DNA of 46,051 nt, from the NCBI GenBank assembly GCA_016201905.1, contig JACQBQ010000058.1:1-46051 (forward strand). The letters run 5' to 3'. Positions 15,340 through 24,880 of the stretch are shown here, piece by piece. Below the pieces are notes generated by a model. It did no database searches. It saw only the letters and a program-made list of their open reading frames with translations, and was not told the origin of the DNA. The position numbers were made by a program, and so were the translations under genes. The first letter of the stretch is position 1. Each line of letters begins with the position of its first letter. Source of the DNA: Candidatus Melainabacteria bacterium. Its GTDB lineage: Bacteria > Cyanobacteriota > Vampirovibrionia > 2-02-FULL-35-15.

Positions 15340-15456
15340 TTGTCAATTGTCCTATGGGGAGCCTGTCTTAGCGAAAATGAAGACTCTGATCGATTAATAA
15401 GATCTGACGCTGTAAATAAACATATCGAGGAAGAAGTTATTTGTGTTGCAGACTGA
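15340..15456 (+). pseudogene. Possible remnant of a small lipoprotein-like frame
   Basis: From TTG 15340 the frame reads MSIVLWGACLSENEDSDRL, then IRSDAVNKHIEEEVICVAD and TGA. The start resembles a short hydrophobic stretch with a lipobox-like WGAC followed by an acidic tail. There is no ATG and no Shine-Dalgarno site, and the frame is closed at 15301. It may be a decayed gene end or chance. Confidence 0.2.
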
Positions 15457-15486
15457 AACAGTCGATAAGAAAGTCTTTAATAAGGT

Positions 15487-15951
15487 TTAAAATGCTGCCT
15501 CTTCATCTTGAGCTTGTCTTCTCTTTTGTGCTTCAAATTGTGCTCTATAGTTTAATGGCTCTAATCCGGAACTTGAGTTTTTAGTGGTTGGATTATTTGC
15601 TCTTGAATCTGATGAAGATTTAGGTAATACTGCTTGCTTTAGTTTTTCTACAAAAGTTCCAGGTCCAGATATTCTAGTTATTAGTTTTTCAAGCTCTTCC
15701 TGAGGTATATTTGCTTTTGTAGTTAGTATTTTTAGTTGTGCAGTTAGTAGAGCAGTTTTATACGGATCATTTTTCTTGCTTGCAGCTTGAAGTAAGCTAA
15801 TTAGTGAACTAAATTTAACTGGATCTATTCCTCCAAATGCTTCAAGCAAGGTTTTAAAGGTTTGGATACTTGATTCATCCCTTTCTCTAATATATTGTGA
15901 TATCTTGTCAGCATAGCTTACTGGAGTGGGATTTGAGGTTATTTCTGGCAT
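15487..15951 (-). CDS. Hypothetical protein, 154 residues
   Basis: The protein begins with a Ser/Thr/Pro-rich stretch (MPEITSNPTPVSYADKIS), is helical in the middle (TFKTLLEAFGGIDPVKFSSL) and ends in a disordered Ser/Asn/Gln-rich tail. There is no signal peptide, membrane segment or recognised family. AAGGAA seven bases before ATG 15951 supports the start. The ordered core of about 100 residues and disordered ends suggest an interaction protein, but no partner is evident. Confidence 0.55.
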   Translation of the reverse strand: MPEITSNPTPVSYADKISQYIRERDESSIQTFKTLLEAFGGIDPVKFSSLISLLQAASKKNDPYKTALLTAQLKILTTKANIPQEELEKLITRISGPGTFVEKLKQAVLPKSSSDSRANNPTTKNSSSGLEPLNYRAQFEAQKRRQAQDEEAAF

Positions 15952-16072
15952 TCTTTAATTCCTTTCGATAATCAGTTGCTAAAATATTTTTCTAATATAA
16001 TTTGACTATAACTTATTTTAGTTAAGAAAAACAATAATTAGTTAGAGGAAATAGATTAATTATTTTTAATAT

Positions 16073-16165
16073 TAAATGCTTAACTTTGATTAAAGCATTT
16101 TTGAGTATGTTTTATCCTTGGTTAAGGAAAACCACCAAGGCAAACTCCTATAAGAGTTTTAAGAT
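16073..16165 (-). terminator. Cluster of stem-loops downstream of ychF
   Basis: Three inverted repeats follow each other: AAATGCT/AGCATTT, CCTTGG/CCAAGG with GGTTAAGG in its loop, and AAACTC/GAGTTT. They lie just beyond the stop of ychF on the - strand and could end its transcript. None has a clean T-run. The GGTTAAG is reminiscent of the intergenic repeat family, so this may also be a degenerate copy. Confidence 0.35.
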
Positions 16166-16182
16166 AAGCCCCCAAGCTATGA

Positions 16183-17292
16183 TTAAACATTGAACTTAAA
16201 TTCAATTACATCACTATCCTGAACGATGTAATCTTTCCCTTCAAGGCGAGCAAGACCTGCTTCTCTGACAGAAACTTTAGAACCTAGTTTCATTAGATCG
16301 CCATACTTTACAACTTCAGCTTTTATAAATCCTTTTTCAAAGTCTGTATGAATTGTACCTGCAGCTTGAGGTGCTTTTGTATTTTTTAAAATAGTCCATG
16401 CTCTTGCTTCCTTTGGTCCTGCTGTAAAAAAAGTGGTAAGTCCTAATAAATCAAAAGTTGCTTTTATTAAATCATCAACGCCAGTGTATGTTTGCTGGTT
16501 GTGATTATCGCTCCCTAGAAAAGCTGCTCTTTCTTCCTGAGTCAGTGCGATTAGTTCTGATTCTAAAGTGGCACAAATAGGTACACATTTTGAGTTTGTT
16601 TTATTTGCATAATCTTGAACTGATTGAACAAGCTTGTTTTCTTTTATATTTTTTATTTCATTTTCTAAAACATTTGCAGCATAGATTACCGGTTTGTCAG
16701 ATAAAAGAAAAAGTGACTTGTAAAAATCAACATCTTCTTTTTCTAATGCGATTGAGTTTAAGGGTAGATTTTCATTTAGTGTTTTTTGAATTTTTTCAAG
16801 TATTATTAATTCCTGCTTACTGGTTTTGTCATTTCCTTTTGCTTTTTTTGAAACATTGTCAATTTTTTTTTCAATTGACTGAAGATCGCTTAAAGCAAGT
16901 TCAAGTTTTATTATTTCAATATCTCTAATCGGATCTATTGATTGTTCAACATGAATTATATTTGAGTCATTAAAACACCTGACAACATGTACAATTGCAT
17001 CTACCTCTCTAATATGGCTCAGGAACTGATTCCCCAGCCCTTCTCCTTTACTTGCACCTTTTACCAGTCCTGCAATATCTACAAACTCAAATGCTGCTGG
17101 TACTATTTTTTCTGTGCTAACAATTTTGGCAAGGTTAGATAACCTTTCATCCGGCAGGTTTACTATGCCGACATTTGGTTCTATTGTGCAGAAAGGGAAA
17201 TTTTTTGCTTCAGCCTGATGATTTTTTATAAGTGCATTGAATAAAGTTGATTTCCCAACGTTTGGAAGCCCTACAATTCCTGCTCTGTACAT
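16183..17292 (-). CDS. ychF: YchF, Obg-family ATPase/GTPase
   Basis: The 369-residue protein has full family length. It contains G1 GLPNVGKST (residues 8-16), the G2 region NFPFCTIEPNVGIV, G3 DIAGLVKGASKGEGLGNQFL, and the YchF-type NVLE in place of NKxD, which gives these proteins ATP preference. A coiled-coil arm lies in the middle, and the TGS domain forms the C-terminal 85 residues (TFFTAGPKEARAWT onward). YchF/OLA1 associates with ribosomes and is linked to translation and oxidative stress responses. It follows the large fusion gene with a 32-bp gap and is probably co-transcribed. Confidence 0.95.
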   Translation of the reverse strand: MYRAGIVGLPNVGKSTLFNALIKNHQAEAKNFPFCTIEPNVGIVNLPDERLSNLAKIVSTEKIVPAAFEFVDIAGLVKGASKGEGLGNQFLSHIREVDAIVHVVRCFNDSNIIHVEQSIDPIRDIEIIKLELALSDLQSIEKKIDNVSKKAKGNDKTSKQELIILEKIQKTLNENLPLNSIALEKEDVDFYKSLFLLSDKPVIYAANVLENEIKNIKENKLVQSVQDYANKTNSKCVPICATLESELIALTQEERAAFLGSDNHNQQTYTGVDDLIKATFDLLGLTTFFTAGPKEARAWTILKNTKAPQAAGTIHTDFEKGFIKAEVVKYGDLMKLGSKVSVREAGLARLEGKDYIVQDSDVIEFKFNV

Positions 17293-17324
17293 TTTTGTGT
17301 TGAAAAGAATCGCTAAGTTAGGTG

Positions 17325-20300
17325 TTAGTTCCTGTTCTTTCTGAAAAGTCCTTTCTGTTCAGGTTTAGTAGTACCTGGCGGAATAATCCTTATAGTTGCC
17401 TGCCCCATTGCAGTCATAACGACTTGTTCAATGACCATTTGCTGTTCTTGTGGAGGAGGAGGCTGTGGATTCTCTTGCATTTCTATGGCATTGTTTAGTG
17501 CCTCTTCATCACTTATTGCTTTTTGATCTTTTTTTATTTCTTCTTTTTTTTCTGGTTCTTGAACTTGTTGTCTTTGCTGTTCTTGTTGGGGCGGTGGCTG
17601 GAACCGTTGAGGTTGTCTCCCGTTTTGCTGGTCTTGTAAGTTTTGTTGAATTGATCTTAATTGTTCTTGTGCATCTTCTGATTGTTTTTGGCTTAATCCT
17701 AGCTGTATAGCAGTTTGGTACAACTGATAAGCAGGTATTAAGTTGCCCTGTGTTTGTTGTATTTTTGCAGCCAGGTATCTGACTTCGGAATTTTGTGGAT
17801 TAAGTCTTCCTATTATATGGTTAAACTCTTTTTGTGCCTCACTATAACGACTGGGTCCTTGTCCATATAGAATCTTTCCGTAGTTTAAGCGACTTGGCCA
17901 GTAATTTAAATCAGCTTTAAAAGACATCTTATAAGCTTGCTCAGCTAATGGAATGTATTCAAATTGTTTAAGTCTGCTGGCATAACTAAAATAAATATTT
18001 CCTTCACCAGACCAGGCTTCTGCATTGTAAGGAAATAAATCACGACTCTTTTTAAAGTAAGATAAACTTTGTTCAAAAAGTGATTTATCGTTTGAAGACT
18101 GAGCTTTGTTAAATACTGCTTCTCCAAGCTTTGCCCAGGCTTGATTGGATTTTGGATCTACTTGTGTGGCATTTCTAAAAGCAGCAATTGCACCATCAAG
18201 ATTTTCTTTTGTAGCTCTAAGCTGACCAAGTCCAATCCAGTCGTTAACAGAGTATGTAGGTCCGCTTTCAGCTTTTTGGAAATAATAATCTGATTTTTCT
18301 TTATCACCTTTTCTTAGGTTTACAGTGTAGTTAGCCAGATAGCTCTCTACTGAAGGATTCATTTCCAAAGCTTTTTTGGCAAGGTAATCAGCAATTTTTA
18401 AATTCGGATCTTCCATAGCTTTTCCTTGATCCTGAATAGATGCTTTTTTAGCATGGAGGATTGCAAGCCTGGCTAAGAAACTTGCTTGTTGTTGTTTTGT
18501 ATTCCCATAATTTTTAAAATAGCTTTCAATATTACCGTTCGTTGCTTTACCGATTAAGGATAAATTGTCAGCAATTGGAGCATAGAATAAATGAAGTTTT
18601 TTAGGGGCTTCAAATTCAATTATTACATTATCATCGGTGTTGACGCGTTTTTCCAGAGGAAGTGATTTAAGTCTTGGAACTTGCTCTGTAGAGAGCTTAG
18701 CAAATTCCGTTACTTCAGAATTGCCCAAAAGCAATTGGGATACTACATCTGCTGCATCATGTATTGAAATTCGAGAAAGATCATCTAAGGTTTTTACCTC
18801 ATGCTCACCAGCTGTTTCACTTTTAGCAGTAAACTTTGTGTTAATCCTTTTTTCGATTTGTTCAATATCCATTTCAATAGGATCATTTGAACCAATTAAA
18901 AGTATTTCACCAGCAAGTCCCGGTCTAAATAAGTAGACATAACCATCACTGACTTTTTTACCGTTTTCATACTTTCCAAAGGCTTGCTTGAAGCTATTTA
19001 CCAGCACACCAAGGTATTCAGGTGTAATTGAATAAAGCTGTATCCATTCACAAAACAATCCATTTTCTTTTAAATGTTTTGCACCAAGTTGCCAGAACTC
19101 TTTGGTGAATAGTTGTGATGCTCCACTTACCCATGGATCTGCTGGCTGTGAAATAATTATGTCGAACTTTTCACGAGTAGTAAGCAAATAATTTCTTCCG
19201 TCGGTATGAATGGCTTTGACTTTTTCAGCTAGTGGATTTCTAAGCTTATTTAAAGGAGAGCCGTTTCCATCAAAAGGACTTTTATCAACTGGTGGTTCAA
19301 AGAATTTATTTCCATCAATAACTGCTTTTTCAATTTCACAGACTTTGACGCTTTTTATGGACGGGTATCTGACTACAGAGCCTGTAGTACACCCACTTCC
19401 AAGCCCTACAACTAAAACATTTTCAGGCTCATTTTTATGTAAGAGAAGAGGAAGCTGTCCTAAAAGAACTTGTGTAACCATATCTGCTTGGGAAGGACCA
19501 TCTCCATCTGTTGGAACGCCAGCATCTACTTTTCCATTGTTTTTTAGCAGCGTAGTGTTTCCGTTTTCATCTGCAGTAATAGAGACTACAGTTGTTAAGC
19601 CTTCTTTATAAAATTTGATTTTTTCTTTTGAATTGTCGAACTTAAACAAGTTAAAAAACTGTTCTCTTGTTAAGCTTTTGTAAGACAGTGAGTGATATAT
19701 TGCAACGCCGGTCGTCATAAGGGATTTATCCCATGGTGGTAATAATATTAAATTAGCGACAAGACCTGCTATGCCAATCATATAAACCCATGATGTGGAA
19801 ATTTTTGCTTGCTTTTCACTGAGATTGTCATTGTGCTTTACGTCGTTTGAAATTAAATAAAGCCCCATGCCAAGAGCAATTAAAATTGCTATTTTGCTTG
19901 TGGTGTGAATACCGCTGCCAAATATTCCAAAAAGTGGTATAAAAATAAATCCACTTGTAAATGAACCTAAGATGCAACCCAATGTATTTAATGAATATAA
20001 CTTACCTACTGATTCGCCAACATGATCTGGTCTTGCTGAGTAAACCCTTATGACAAGCGGAAATATCATCCCTGATAAAACTGTAGGGAGAAACATTACC
20101 ATGCTTGAAATGATAAATCTGTAAATAGTCAGTAAAAACCAGCTGGTCGATGGATCGTCAGGCAATTTTTGAGCTTGTGATAAAAACATCCACGGTAATT
20201 CATTAAAGAAACAGGCTGTTAGAAAGCCGCTTGCTGCTATGCCACACAGTATTGCACCTATCCAGAACACAGGTCTTTCAATTTTTTCTACAAGCTTTGT

Positions 20301-21257
20301 CATAATAGCTGCTCCAAGAGCAAGTCCGATCAAAAAAGTTACAAGCATTGTGGAAAAAGCATAGGTAGAAGATCCAAAAACTAAAGTTAGTGTCCTTGTC
20401 CAAACAACTTCAAAAGTCAATGCTACAAAACCACTCACTGCAAATGCCAACATACTGAGCTTGATTAGTCTTAAAGGAATTTCTTCTTGGGACTCACTAA
20501 TTAAAGTTTCAAGATCAATATTTTTTTCGCTTTTGACTTCGGGAGTATCTGCCTGAACATTTTTATTTGAGCTAGCTAGAAAAATCACAGCTGAGGCAAG
20601 AACTAAGTTTAAAAAAGCAGCAATATAAACTGTAGCGTTTACACCAAGCATTGGTAAAAAGACAAAACCTGACAGGAATGTGCCAATGACTGCACCTACA
20701 GTATTTATAGTGTACAGAGCACCTACATTAAATGGAATAATATCAGATCTAACATTAGTCAGGTAACGGCTTAGTACCGGCAAAGTGGCACCCATAAGAA
20801 CTGTTGGTAAGGCAAGTAAGCAAATTGATATAAGAAATCTGACAAGATAAGAAATAAATTGTACACCTTCAAACATTTGAACAACGGTCTGCCAAACTGG
20901 TGAGAGAAAATTTTCGCTGAAGATTACAGGGACAAGTAACCCATAAATTCCAATTAAAAGTTCTAAAGCTCCGTAAGCCAATAAAGGTTTTTTGAAATGA
21001 TCTATAAACTTCCCGCCAAGGTAACTTCCTAGTGCCAGACCACCTAAGAATGCAGTTAGAACAGTACTTACAGCAAGAGTTGTTCCGCCAAATACATAAG
21101 TTAGCATTCTGGTCCAGACAACTTCGTAGATTAAACCACTTATCCCGGATAATATAAAACAGGTAAAAACTACTGAGTATATAAATTTATAAGTGCCTGG
21201 ATCTGATTTTTTTTCATTGGCTGGTCTGTCTAATGTTGCAGAAGAAATGTTTGTCAT
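17325..21257 (-). CDS. MFS-like / spermidine synthase-like / TPR fusion protein
   Basis: This is a 1310-residue membrane protein. Residues about 25-230 and 265-510 are two related blocks of membrane segments: both carry EVVWTR followed by a VFGG/VFGS turn and, later, LPTVLMG/LPTVLSG and LYTINT/LYSLNT, so the block is duplicated. Next is a spermidine-synthase-like Rossmann domain (VVGLGSGCTTGSVV near 615; HTDGRNYL; FDIIISQPADPW). TPR-like repeats follow from about 880 to 1190 (for example GAIAAFRNATQVDPKSNQAW), and the tail is Gln/Pro-rich. Such fusions occur in many bacteria, and polyamine synthesis has not been generally shown for them. ATG 21257 is preceded by AAGGAG. It is the first gene of the set with ychF. 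Domain calls are firm, function is not. Confidence 0.8.
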   Translation of the reverse strand: MTNISSATLDRPANEKKSDPGTYKFIYSVVFTCFILSGISGLIYEVVWTRMLTYVFGGTTLAVSTVLTAFLGGLALGSYLGGKFIDHFKKPLLAYGALELLIGIYGLLVPVIFSENFLSPVWQTVVQMFEGVQFISYLVRFLISICLLALPTVLMGATLPVLSRYLTNVRSDIIPFNVGALYTINTVGAVIGTFLSGFVFLPMLGVNATVYIAAFLNLVLASAVIFLASSNKNVQADTPEVKSEKNIDLETLISESQEEIPLRLIKLSMLAFAVSGFVALTFEVVWTRTLTLVFGSSTYAFSTMLVTFLIGLALGAAIMTKLVEKIERPVFWIGAILCGIAASGFLTACFFNELPWMFLSQAQKLPDDPSTSWFLLTIYRFIISSMVMFLPTVLSGMIFPLVIRVYSARPDHVGESVGKLYSLNTLGCILGSFTSGFIFIPLFGIFGSGIHTTSKIAILIALGMGLYLISNDVKHNDNLSEKQAKISTSWVYMIGIAGLVANLILLPPWDKSLMTTGVAIYHSLSYKSLTREQFFNLFKFDNSKEKIKFYKEGLTTVVSITADENGNTTLLKNNGKVDAGVPTDGDGPSQADMVTQVLLGQLPLLLHKNEPENVLVVGLGSGCTTGSVVRYPSIKSVKVCEIEKAVIDGNKFFEPPVDKSPFDGNGSPLNKLRNPLAEKVKAIHTDGRNYLLTTREKFDIIISQPADPWVSGASQLFTKEFWQLGAKHLKENGLFCEWIQLYSITPEYLGVLVNSFKQAFGKYENGKKVSDGYVYLFRPGLAGEILLIGSNDPIEMDIEQIEKRINTKFTAKSETAGEHEVKTLDDLSRISIHDAADVVSQLLLGNSEVTEFAKLSTEQVPRLKSLPLEKRVNTDDNVIIEFEAPKKLHLFYAPIADNLSLIGKATNGNIESYFKNYGNTKQQQASFLARLAILHAKKASIQDQGKAMEDPNLKIADYLAKKALEMNPSVESYLANYTVNLRKGDKEKSDYYFQKAESGPTYSVNDWIGLGQLRATKENLDGAIAAFRNATQVDPKSNQAWAKLGEAVFNKAQSSNDKSLFEQSLSYFKKSRDLFPYNAEAWSGEGNIYFSYASRLKQFEYIPLAEQAYKMSFKADLNYWPSRLNYGKILYGQGPSRYSEAQKEFNHIIGRLNPQNSEVRYLAAKIQQTQGNLIPAYQLYQTAIQLGLSQKQSEDAQEQLRSIQQNLQDQQNGRQPQRFQPPPQQEQQRQQVQEPEKKEEIKKDQKAISDEEALNNAIEMQENPQPPPPQEQQMVIEQVVMTAMGQATIRIIPPGTTKPEQKGLFRKNRN

Positions 21258-21358
21258 TGATTTTATCTCCTTAAAAGAGTGCTTCTATGTAAATGTAGAG
21301 ACATGCTCTAGCTTACTTTGCTTGCCTCTACGATAGTATAAGGTAAGGATCAAATATT

Positions 21359-21958
21359 GTGAAGCATGAATATGAAATGGATAACAATAAGAAGAAAATA
21401 GAATATCGCTCCTGGGCAAAAAGTTTAAGACAAACTTTAGATTTAAAAAGCATAAATGCTCATATTGAAGCAAAGATAACAAAACTCGACAACTATAGAT
21501 CTGCTAAGACAGTTATGTCTTATCAGGCAAAAGATACAGAGGTCTCTTTACATGGACTTTTTAAAGATGGGTTAAAGCTATGGTTTTTGCCGGCTATTTC
21601 AGGAGGCAAAAGCCAAGAAACAAAAGATAGGAAAAAAGAAGAAATAGTCGTTGTACCGTTTTTTCCTGATAAAACAAAACTTGTAAAAAATAGATTTAAT
21701 ATTCTAGAGCCAGAAATTACAGATGATAATTTTTTTGATCAAATAAGTAAAAAAGTAAAATTGGATTTAATTTTTGTGCCAGGTCTTTGTTTTGATAAAG
21801 AAAGAAATAGGCTTGGTTTTGGAGCTGGATTTTATGATCGGTTTTTACTTTTAAATCCAAACAGTATTAAAATTGGATGCTGCCCAAAGGGATGTTTAGT
21901 TGATAAGTTGCCAGTAGATGCCTGGGATGTAAAAATGGACATTATTATAACTGACTAG
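21359..21958 (+). CDS. 5-formyltetrahydrofolate cyclo-ligase
   Basis: The 199-residue protein has the family signature DLIFVPGLCFDKERNRLGFG, followed by AGFYDRFL, and an N-terminal RSWAKSLRQTL region that binds ATP phosphate in relatives. It converts 5-formyl-THF to 5,10-methenyl-THF with ATP, returning an inhibitory folate to the active pool. The listed start is GTG 21359, with AAGGAT eight bases upstream; ATG 21368 and ATG 21377 (MDNNKKK) are alternatives. It diverges from the fusion gene with about 100 bp between. It fits functionally with MetH further downstream in folate one-carbon metabolism. Confidence 0.85.
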   Translation: MKHEYEMDNNKKKIEYRSWAKSLRQTLDLKSINAHIEAKITKLDNYRSAKTVMSYQAKDTEVSLHGLFKDGLKLWFLPAISGGKSQETKDRKKEEIVVVPFFPDKTKLVKNRFNILEPEITDDNFFDQISKKVKLDLIFVPGLCFDKERNRLGFGAGFYDRFLLLNPNSIKIGCCPKGCLVDKLPVDAWDVKMDIIITD

Positions 21959-22006
21959 GACTTAAACAGTTAACCTTCCTTTAACTAATATCTGTAATAT
22001 TACCCC

Positions 22007-22033
22007 TAAGCTGTCAGCACTTAGCTGTCAGTG
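22007..22033 (+). repeat. Short tandem repeat, two 13-base units
   Basis: AAGCTGTCAGCAC and TTAGCTGTCAGTG lie in tandem between the folate gene and the next orphan. They share AGCTGTCAG. The region has no other feature. Confidence 0.4.
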
Positions 22034-22069
22034 TTTTTGGTTAGTTATGTGTTAGTTACTAATAAATTT

Positions 22070-22384
22070 ATGTCAAGAAAATCTGCAATTTTATTGAAAT
22101 CTCATTTTAATTCTTATTCATTTAATAAGGGTATTATGCCTTTTCCTGAGCCAGTTGTGGAAAAGATTAAACCTCCAATATCTGATGTTGAAGTATCAGA
22201 TAACAGTCATCTATTTAAAGCTAAAAAAGAATTGTCTTTAGAAGAACAGGCAAGAGAATATATGAACAATTATAAAAAAGTAGAAAGAGCCGTTATAATT
22301 AATTTTTATACTGGTGGCGGAGCTTATAAAAAAGGTGTTTTAGATGCTATTTATAGAGGCTTTAATCCTTTAAACCCCAGATAG
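22070..22384 (+). CDS. Hypothetical protein, about 104 residues
   Basis: ATG 22070 (MSRKSAILLKSH) is preferred over the in-frame upstream start at 22031, which would read through the AT-rich leader. The protein is basic, with a Pro-rich linker (MPFPEPVVEKIKPPISDVEV) and a central helix (SLEEQAREYMNNYKKVERA). A short YTGGGAYKKGVLDAIYRGF segment follows near the end. No family is recognised. It lies about 95 bp before ribE in the same direction and could share a transcript with it. Confidence 0.45.
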   Translation: MSRKSAILLKSHFNSYSFNKGIMPFPEPVVEKIKPPISDVEVSDNSHLFKAKKELSLEEQAREYMNNYKKVERAVIINFYTGGGAYKKGVLDAIYRGFNPLNPR

Positions 22385-22480
22385 CCCTTGCTTAGTGCTA
22401 TACAATCTTCTTTTTCAATATTAGCTTTTTATTTCGTACAGCCCTGTTTATGTTGATCGTTTTCGATTAAAATCATTTAT

Positions 22481-23089
22481 ATGTTTTCAGGTATTGTAGA
22501 AGAAATCGGAACTGTCTTAAAGATTGAATCCAGAAGTGGTATTCAGGAGCTAATGGTTTCTTGCAGTAAAGTACTAAATGATCTTGAAGCTGGTGACAGC
22601 GTTGCAATTGACGGTTGTTGTCAGACAATAACAGAAATTGCTAAAAGTTCATTTAAAGTTCAAGCAATGCATGAAACATTACAAAAAACCAACTTCCAAA
22701 AACTAAAAGAAGGCTCAAGAGTAAACCTTGAAGCTCCATTAAAAGCAGGTGATAAAATAAGCGGGCACTTTGTTTCTGGCCATATTGATGGAACTGGCAA
22801 AATAATTGATACTTCTTCTTTTGATGAAAACAAAATTGTGCAAGTCCAATTTTCAAATGAGCTTTGTAACTATATTGCTCCTAAAGGATCAATTACTGTA
22901 AATGGAGTTAGCTTAACAGTGATTGATTTAAAAAATAAGCATTTTACCTTTACTTTAATACCTTATACCAGAGACAATACAAATCTGGGTTTGATTAAAA
23001 TTGGTGATCTTGTAAACTTAGAAATAGATCTTATAAGTCGTTATTTAGTTAATTATTTTGAAAATAAGAAATTGGAAGTTAAATGTTAA
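22481..23089 (+). CDS. ribE: Riboflavin synthase, alpha subunit
   Basis: The 202-residue protein has the two lumazine-binding repeats of riboflavin synthase: [12 protein letters not shown] with [11 protein letters not shown] in the first, and [15 protein letters not shown] with [13 protein letters not shown] in the second. Its length is typical. It dismutates two 6,7-dimethyl-8-ribityllumazine molecules to riboflavin. The ATG is preceded by TAAAAT seven bases upstream and no Shine-Dalgarno site, so the mRNA may be leaderless. It overlaps ribBA by 7 bp, starting the operon ribE-ribBA-ribH. Confidence 0.95.
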   Translation: MFSGIVEEIGTVLKIESRSGIQELMVSCSKVLNDLEAGDSVAIDGCCQTITEIAKSSFKVQAMHETLQKTNFQKLKEGSRVNLEAPLKAGDKISGHFVSGHIDGTGKIIDTSSFDENKIVQVQFSNELCNYIAPKGSITVNGVSLTVIDLKNKHFTFTLIPYTRDNTNLGLIKIGDLVNLEIDLISRYLVNYFENKKLEVKC

Positions 23090-24375
23090 ATGTAAAAGAA
23101 AATAATTTAAAAGATAAAATTTTCAATACAGTTGAAGAAGCTATTGAAGCGATTTGTACTGGTGAGATGGTCATAGTTGCAGATGATGAGGATAGGGAAA
23201 ATGAAGGTGATCTTGTTTGTGCTGCAGAAAAAGTCACTCCGGAAATAATTAATTTTATGGCAAAAGAAGGCAGAGGGCTGATTTGTTTAGCTTTGCAGGA
23301 AGATATTGCAGATAAGCTTGAGCTTTTTGAAATGGTCAGTAAAAACTCTAGTTCTTTTGGAACTGCTTTTACTGTAAGTATCGATGCTGATAAAAAATTT
23401 GGAGTGACGACAGGAATATCAGCAAGCGATCGTGCTAAAACGATTCAAATTGCAGTTCATGATGAAACAAAACCAGGCGACTTATCACGTCCAGGACATA
23501 TTTTTCCACTTAGAGCAAAGCGTGGCGGCGTCCTGAAAAGAGTAGGTCAAACAGAAGCATCGGTGGATCTTTCCAGGCTGGCTGGTTTTAAAAGTGCAGG
23601 AGTAATCTGTGAAATATTAAATGAAGATGGCTCTATGGCAAGGAGACCTGATCTCTTACGCTTTGCAAGAAAACACAATTTGAAATTTATTTCTGTTTCT
23701 CAGTTGATTTCATACAGGCTAAAAAAAGAAAGATTTGTAATTAGAGAAGCAAAAGCAAAACTTCCAAGCGAGGTTGCAAAAAAATATGGTAAGGAATTCT
23801 CAATTTATGCTTATAGAGATACTTTAAACAATAAAGAGCATATAGCAATAGTGTGTGGTGATGTGTCAGCTAAAAAGGATGTTCTGGTTCGTGTGCACAG
23901 TGAATGTTTAACAGGTGATGTTTTTGAAAGTTTAAGGTGTGACTGTAATTCACAGTTACACTGGGCTTTGGAAAGAATTGCAAAAGAAGGTTTAGGTGTG
24001 GTTGTTTACTTAAAACAAGAAGGTCGTGGGATTGGACTTATAAATAAGATAAAAGCATATGAATTGCAAGATCAAGGCTATGACACTGTTGAGGCAAATG
24101 AGAAGCTTGGATTTAAAGCAGACTTGAGAGAATATGGCGTTGGTGCACAGATACTTACTGATCTAGGATTAACTACCATTAAGCTTATGACTAATAATCC
24201 AAGAAAAATTGTTGGTATTGAAGGCTATGGCTTGCAAGTAATAGGTAGAGAACCGATTGAAATCTGTACTGAGCATAATCATGAATATTTAAAAACAAAA
24301 AATGAAAAAATGGGACATGTAATTGATTTGAAGAAACAAGAATCAAAAAATAAGAAGCAAGAAGAACAAAAATAA
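23083..24375 (+). CDS. ribBA: RibBA, DHBP synthase / GTP cyclohydrolase II
   Basis: The 430-residue bifunctional enzyme has an N-terminal DHBP synthase half ([11 protein letters not shown] acidic metal/substrate loop, [23 protein letters not shown]), which makes 3,4-dihydroxy-2-butanone 4-phosphate from ribulose 5-phosphate. The C-terminal GTP cyclohydrolase II half (from about residue 215) has [17 protein letters not shown] with the three zinc Cys and KQEGRGIGL; it opens GTP. The two halves feed lumazine synthase. The gene overlaps ribE by 7 bp and is followed by ribH after 7 bp. The C-terminus ends in a Lys/Gln-rich tail. Confidence 0.97.
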   Translation: MLNVKENNLKDKIFNTVEEAIEAICTGEMVIVADDEDRENEGDLVCAAEKVTPEIINFMAKEGRGLICLALQEDIADKLELFEMVSKNSSSFGTAFTVSIDADKKFGVTTGISASDRAKTIQIAVHDETKPGDLSRPGHIFPLRAKRGGVLKRVGQTEASVDLSRLAGFKSAGVICEILNEDGSMARRPDLLRFARKHNLKFISVSQLISYRLKKERFVIREAKAKLPSEVAKKYGKEFSIYAYRDTLNNKEHIAIVCGDVSAKKDVLVRVHSECLTGDVFESLRCDCNSQLHWALERIAKEGLGVVVYLKQEGRGIGLINKIKAYELQDQGYDTVEANEKLGFKADLREYGVGAQILTDLGLTTIKLMTNNPRKIVGIEGYGLQVIGREPIEICTEHNHEYLKTKNEKMGHVIDLKKQESKNKKQEEQK

Positions 24376-24382
24376 ATTTTTA

Positions 24383-24880
24383 ATGACAAATACATACGAA
24401 GGAAAATCAAAAGCTAACTCAAATAACAAATTTGTAATTGTTGTCAGCAAGTTTAATGAGTTTATTACTGAAAAGCTTCTAGATGGTTGTTTACAGACCT
24501 TACTTAAAAATGGTGCAAATGAAAAAAACATAGATATCGTAAAGGTGCCAGGTGCATTTGAAATCCCGACAGCAGCAAAAAACCTTTTAGATTTAAACAA
24601 ATATAATGCTGTAATTTGTCTTGGCTGTGTAATTCGCGGTGAGACATCTCACTACGATCATATTTGTAATGCAATCAGTACTGAGATAAATTATCTTGGG
24701 GTTTTAAGTGGTATGCCAGTAATTTTTGGAGTGTTAACTTGCGAAAACCTGGAGCAGGCACAAGATCGCTCTGGCGGAAAAGTTGGAAACAAAGGTTCAG
24801 AGGCAGCACTTGCTGCTATTGAAATGGTTAGCTTATTGCAGCAGGTAAAATCTAAGACTCTGTATGATTCTAAGGTTTAA
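24383..24880 (+). CDS. ribH: 6,7-dimethyl-8-ribityllumazine synthase
   Basis: The 165-residue protein has the lumazine synthase motifs VPGAFEIPTAAKNLL and CLGCVIRGETSHYDHI (with the conserved catalytic His) and VIFGVLTCENLEQAQDR. It condenses the DHBP produced by RibBA with the ribitylamino-pyrimidine, giving the substrate of RibE. It is the last gene of the riboflavin operon; ribD and the phosphatase step are not in this window. Its TAA shares the TTAA palindrome with the stop of the convergent gene, so no terminator can lie between the two genes. Confidence 0.95.
   Translation: MTNTYEGKSKANSNNKFVIVVSKFNEFITEKLLDGCLQTLLKNGANEKNIDIVKVPGAFEIPTAAKNLLDLNKYNAVICLGCVIRGETSHYDHICNAISTEINYLGVLSGMPVIFGVLTCENLEQAQDRSGGKVGNKGSEAALAAIEMVSLLQQVKSKTLYDSKV

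Noticed and set aside
22385-22480. FMN riboswitch ahead of the riboflavin operon
   Set aside because: The gap is under 100 bases, AT-rich, and shows none of the conserved RFN stems.
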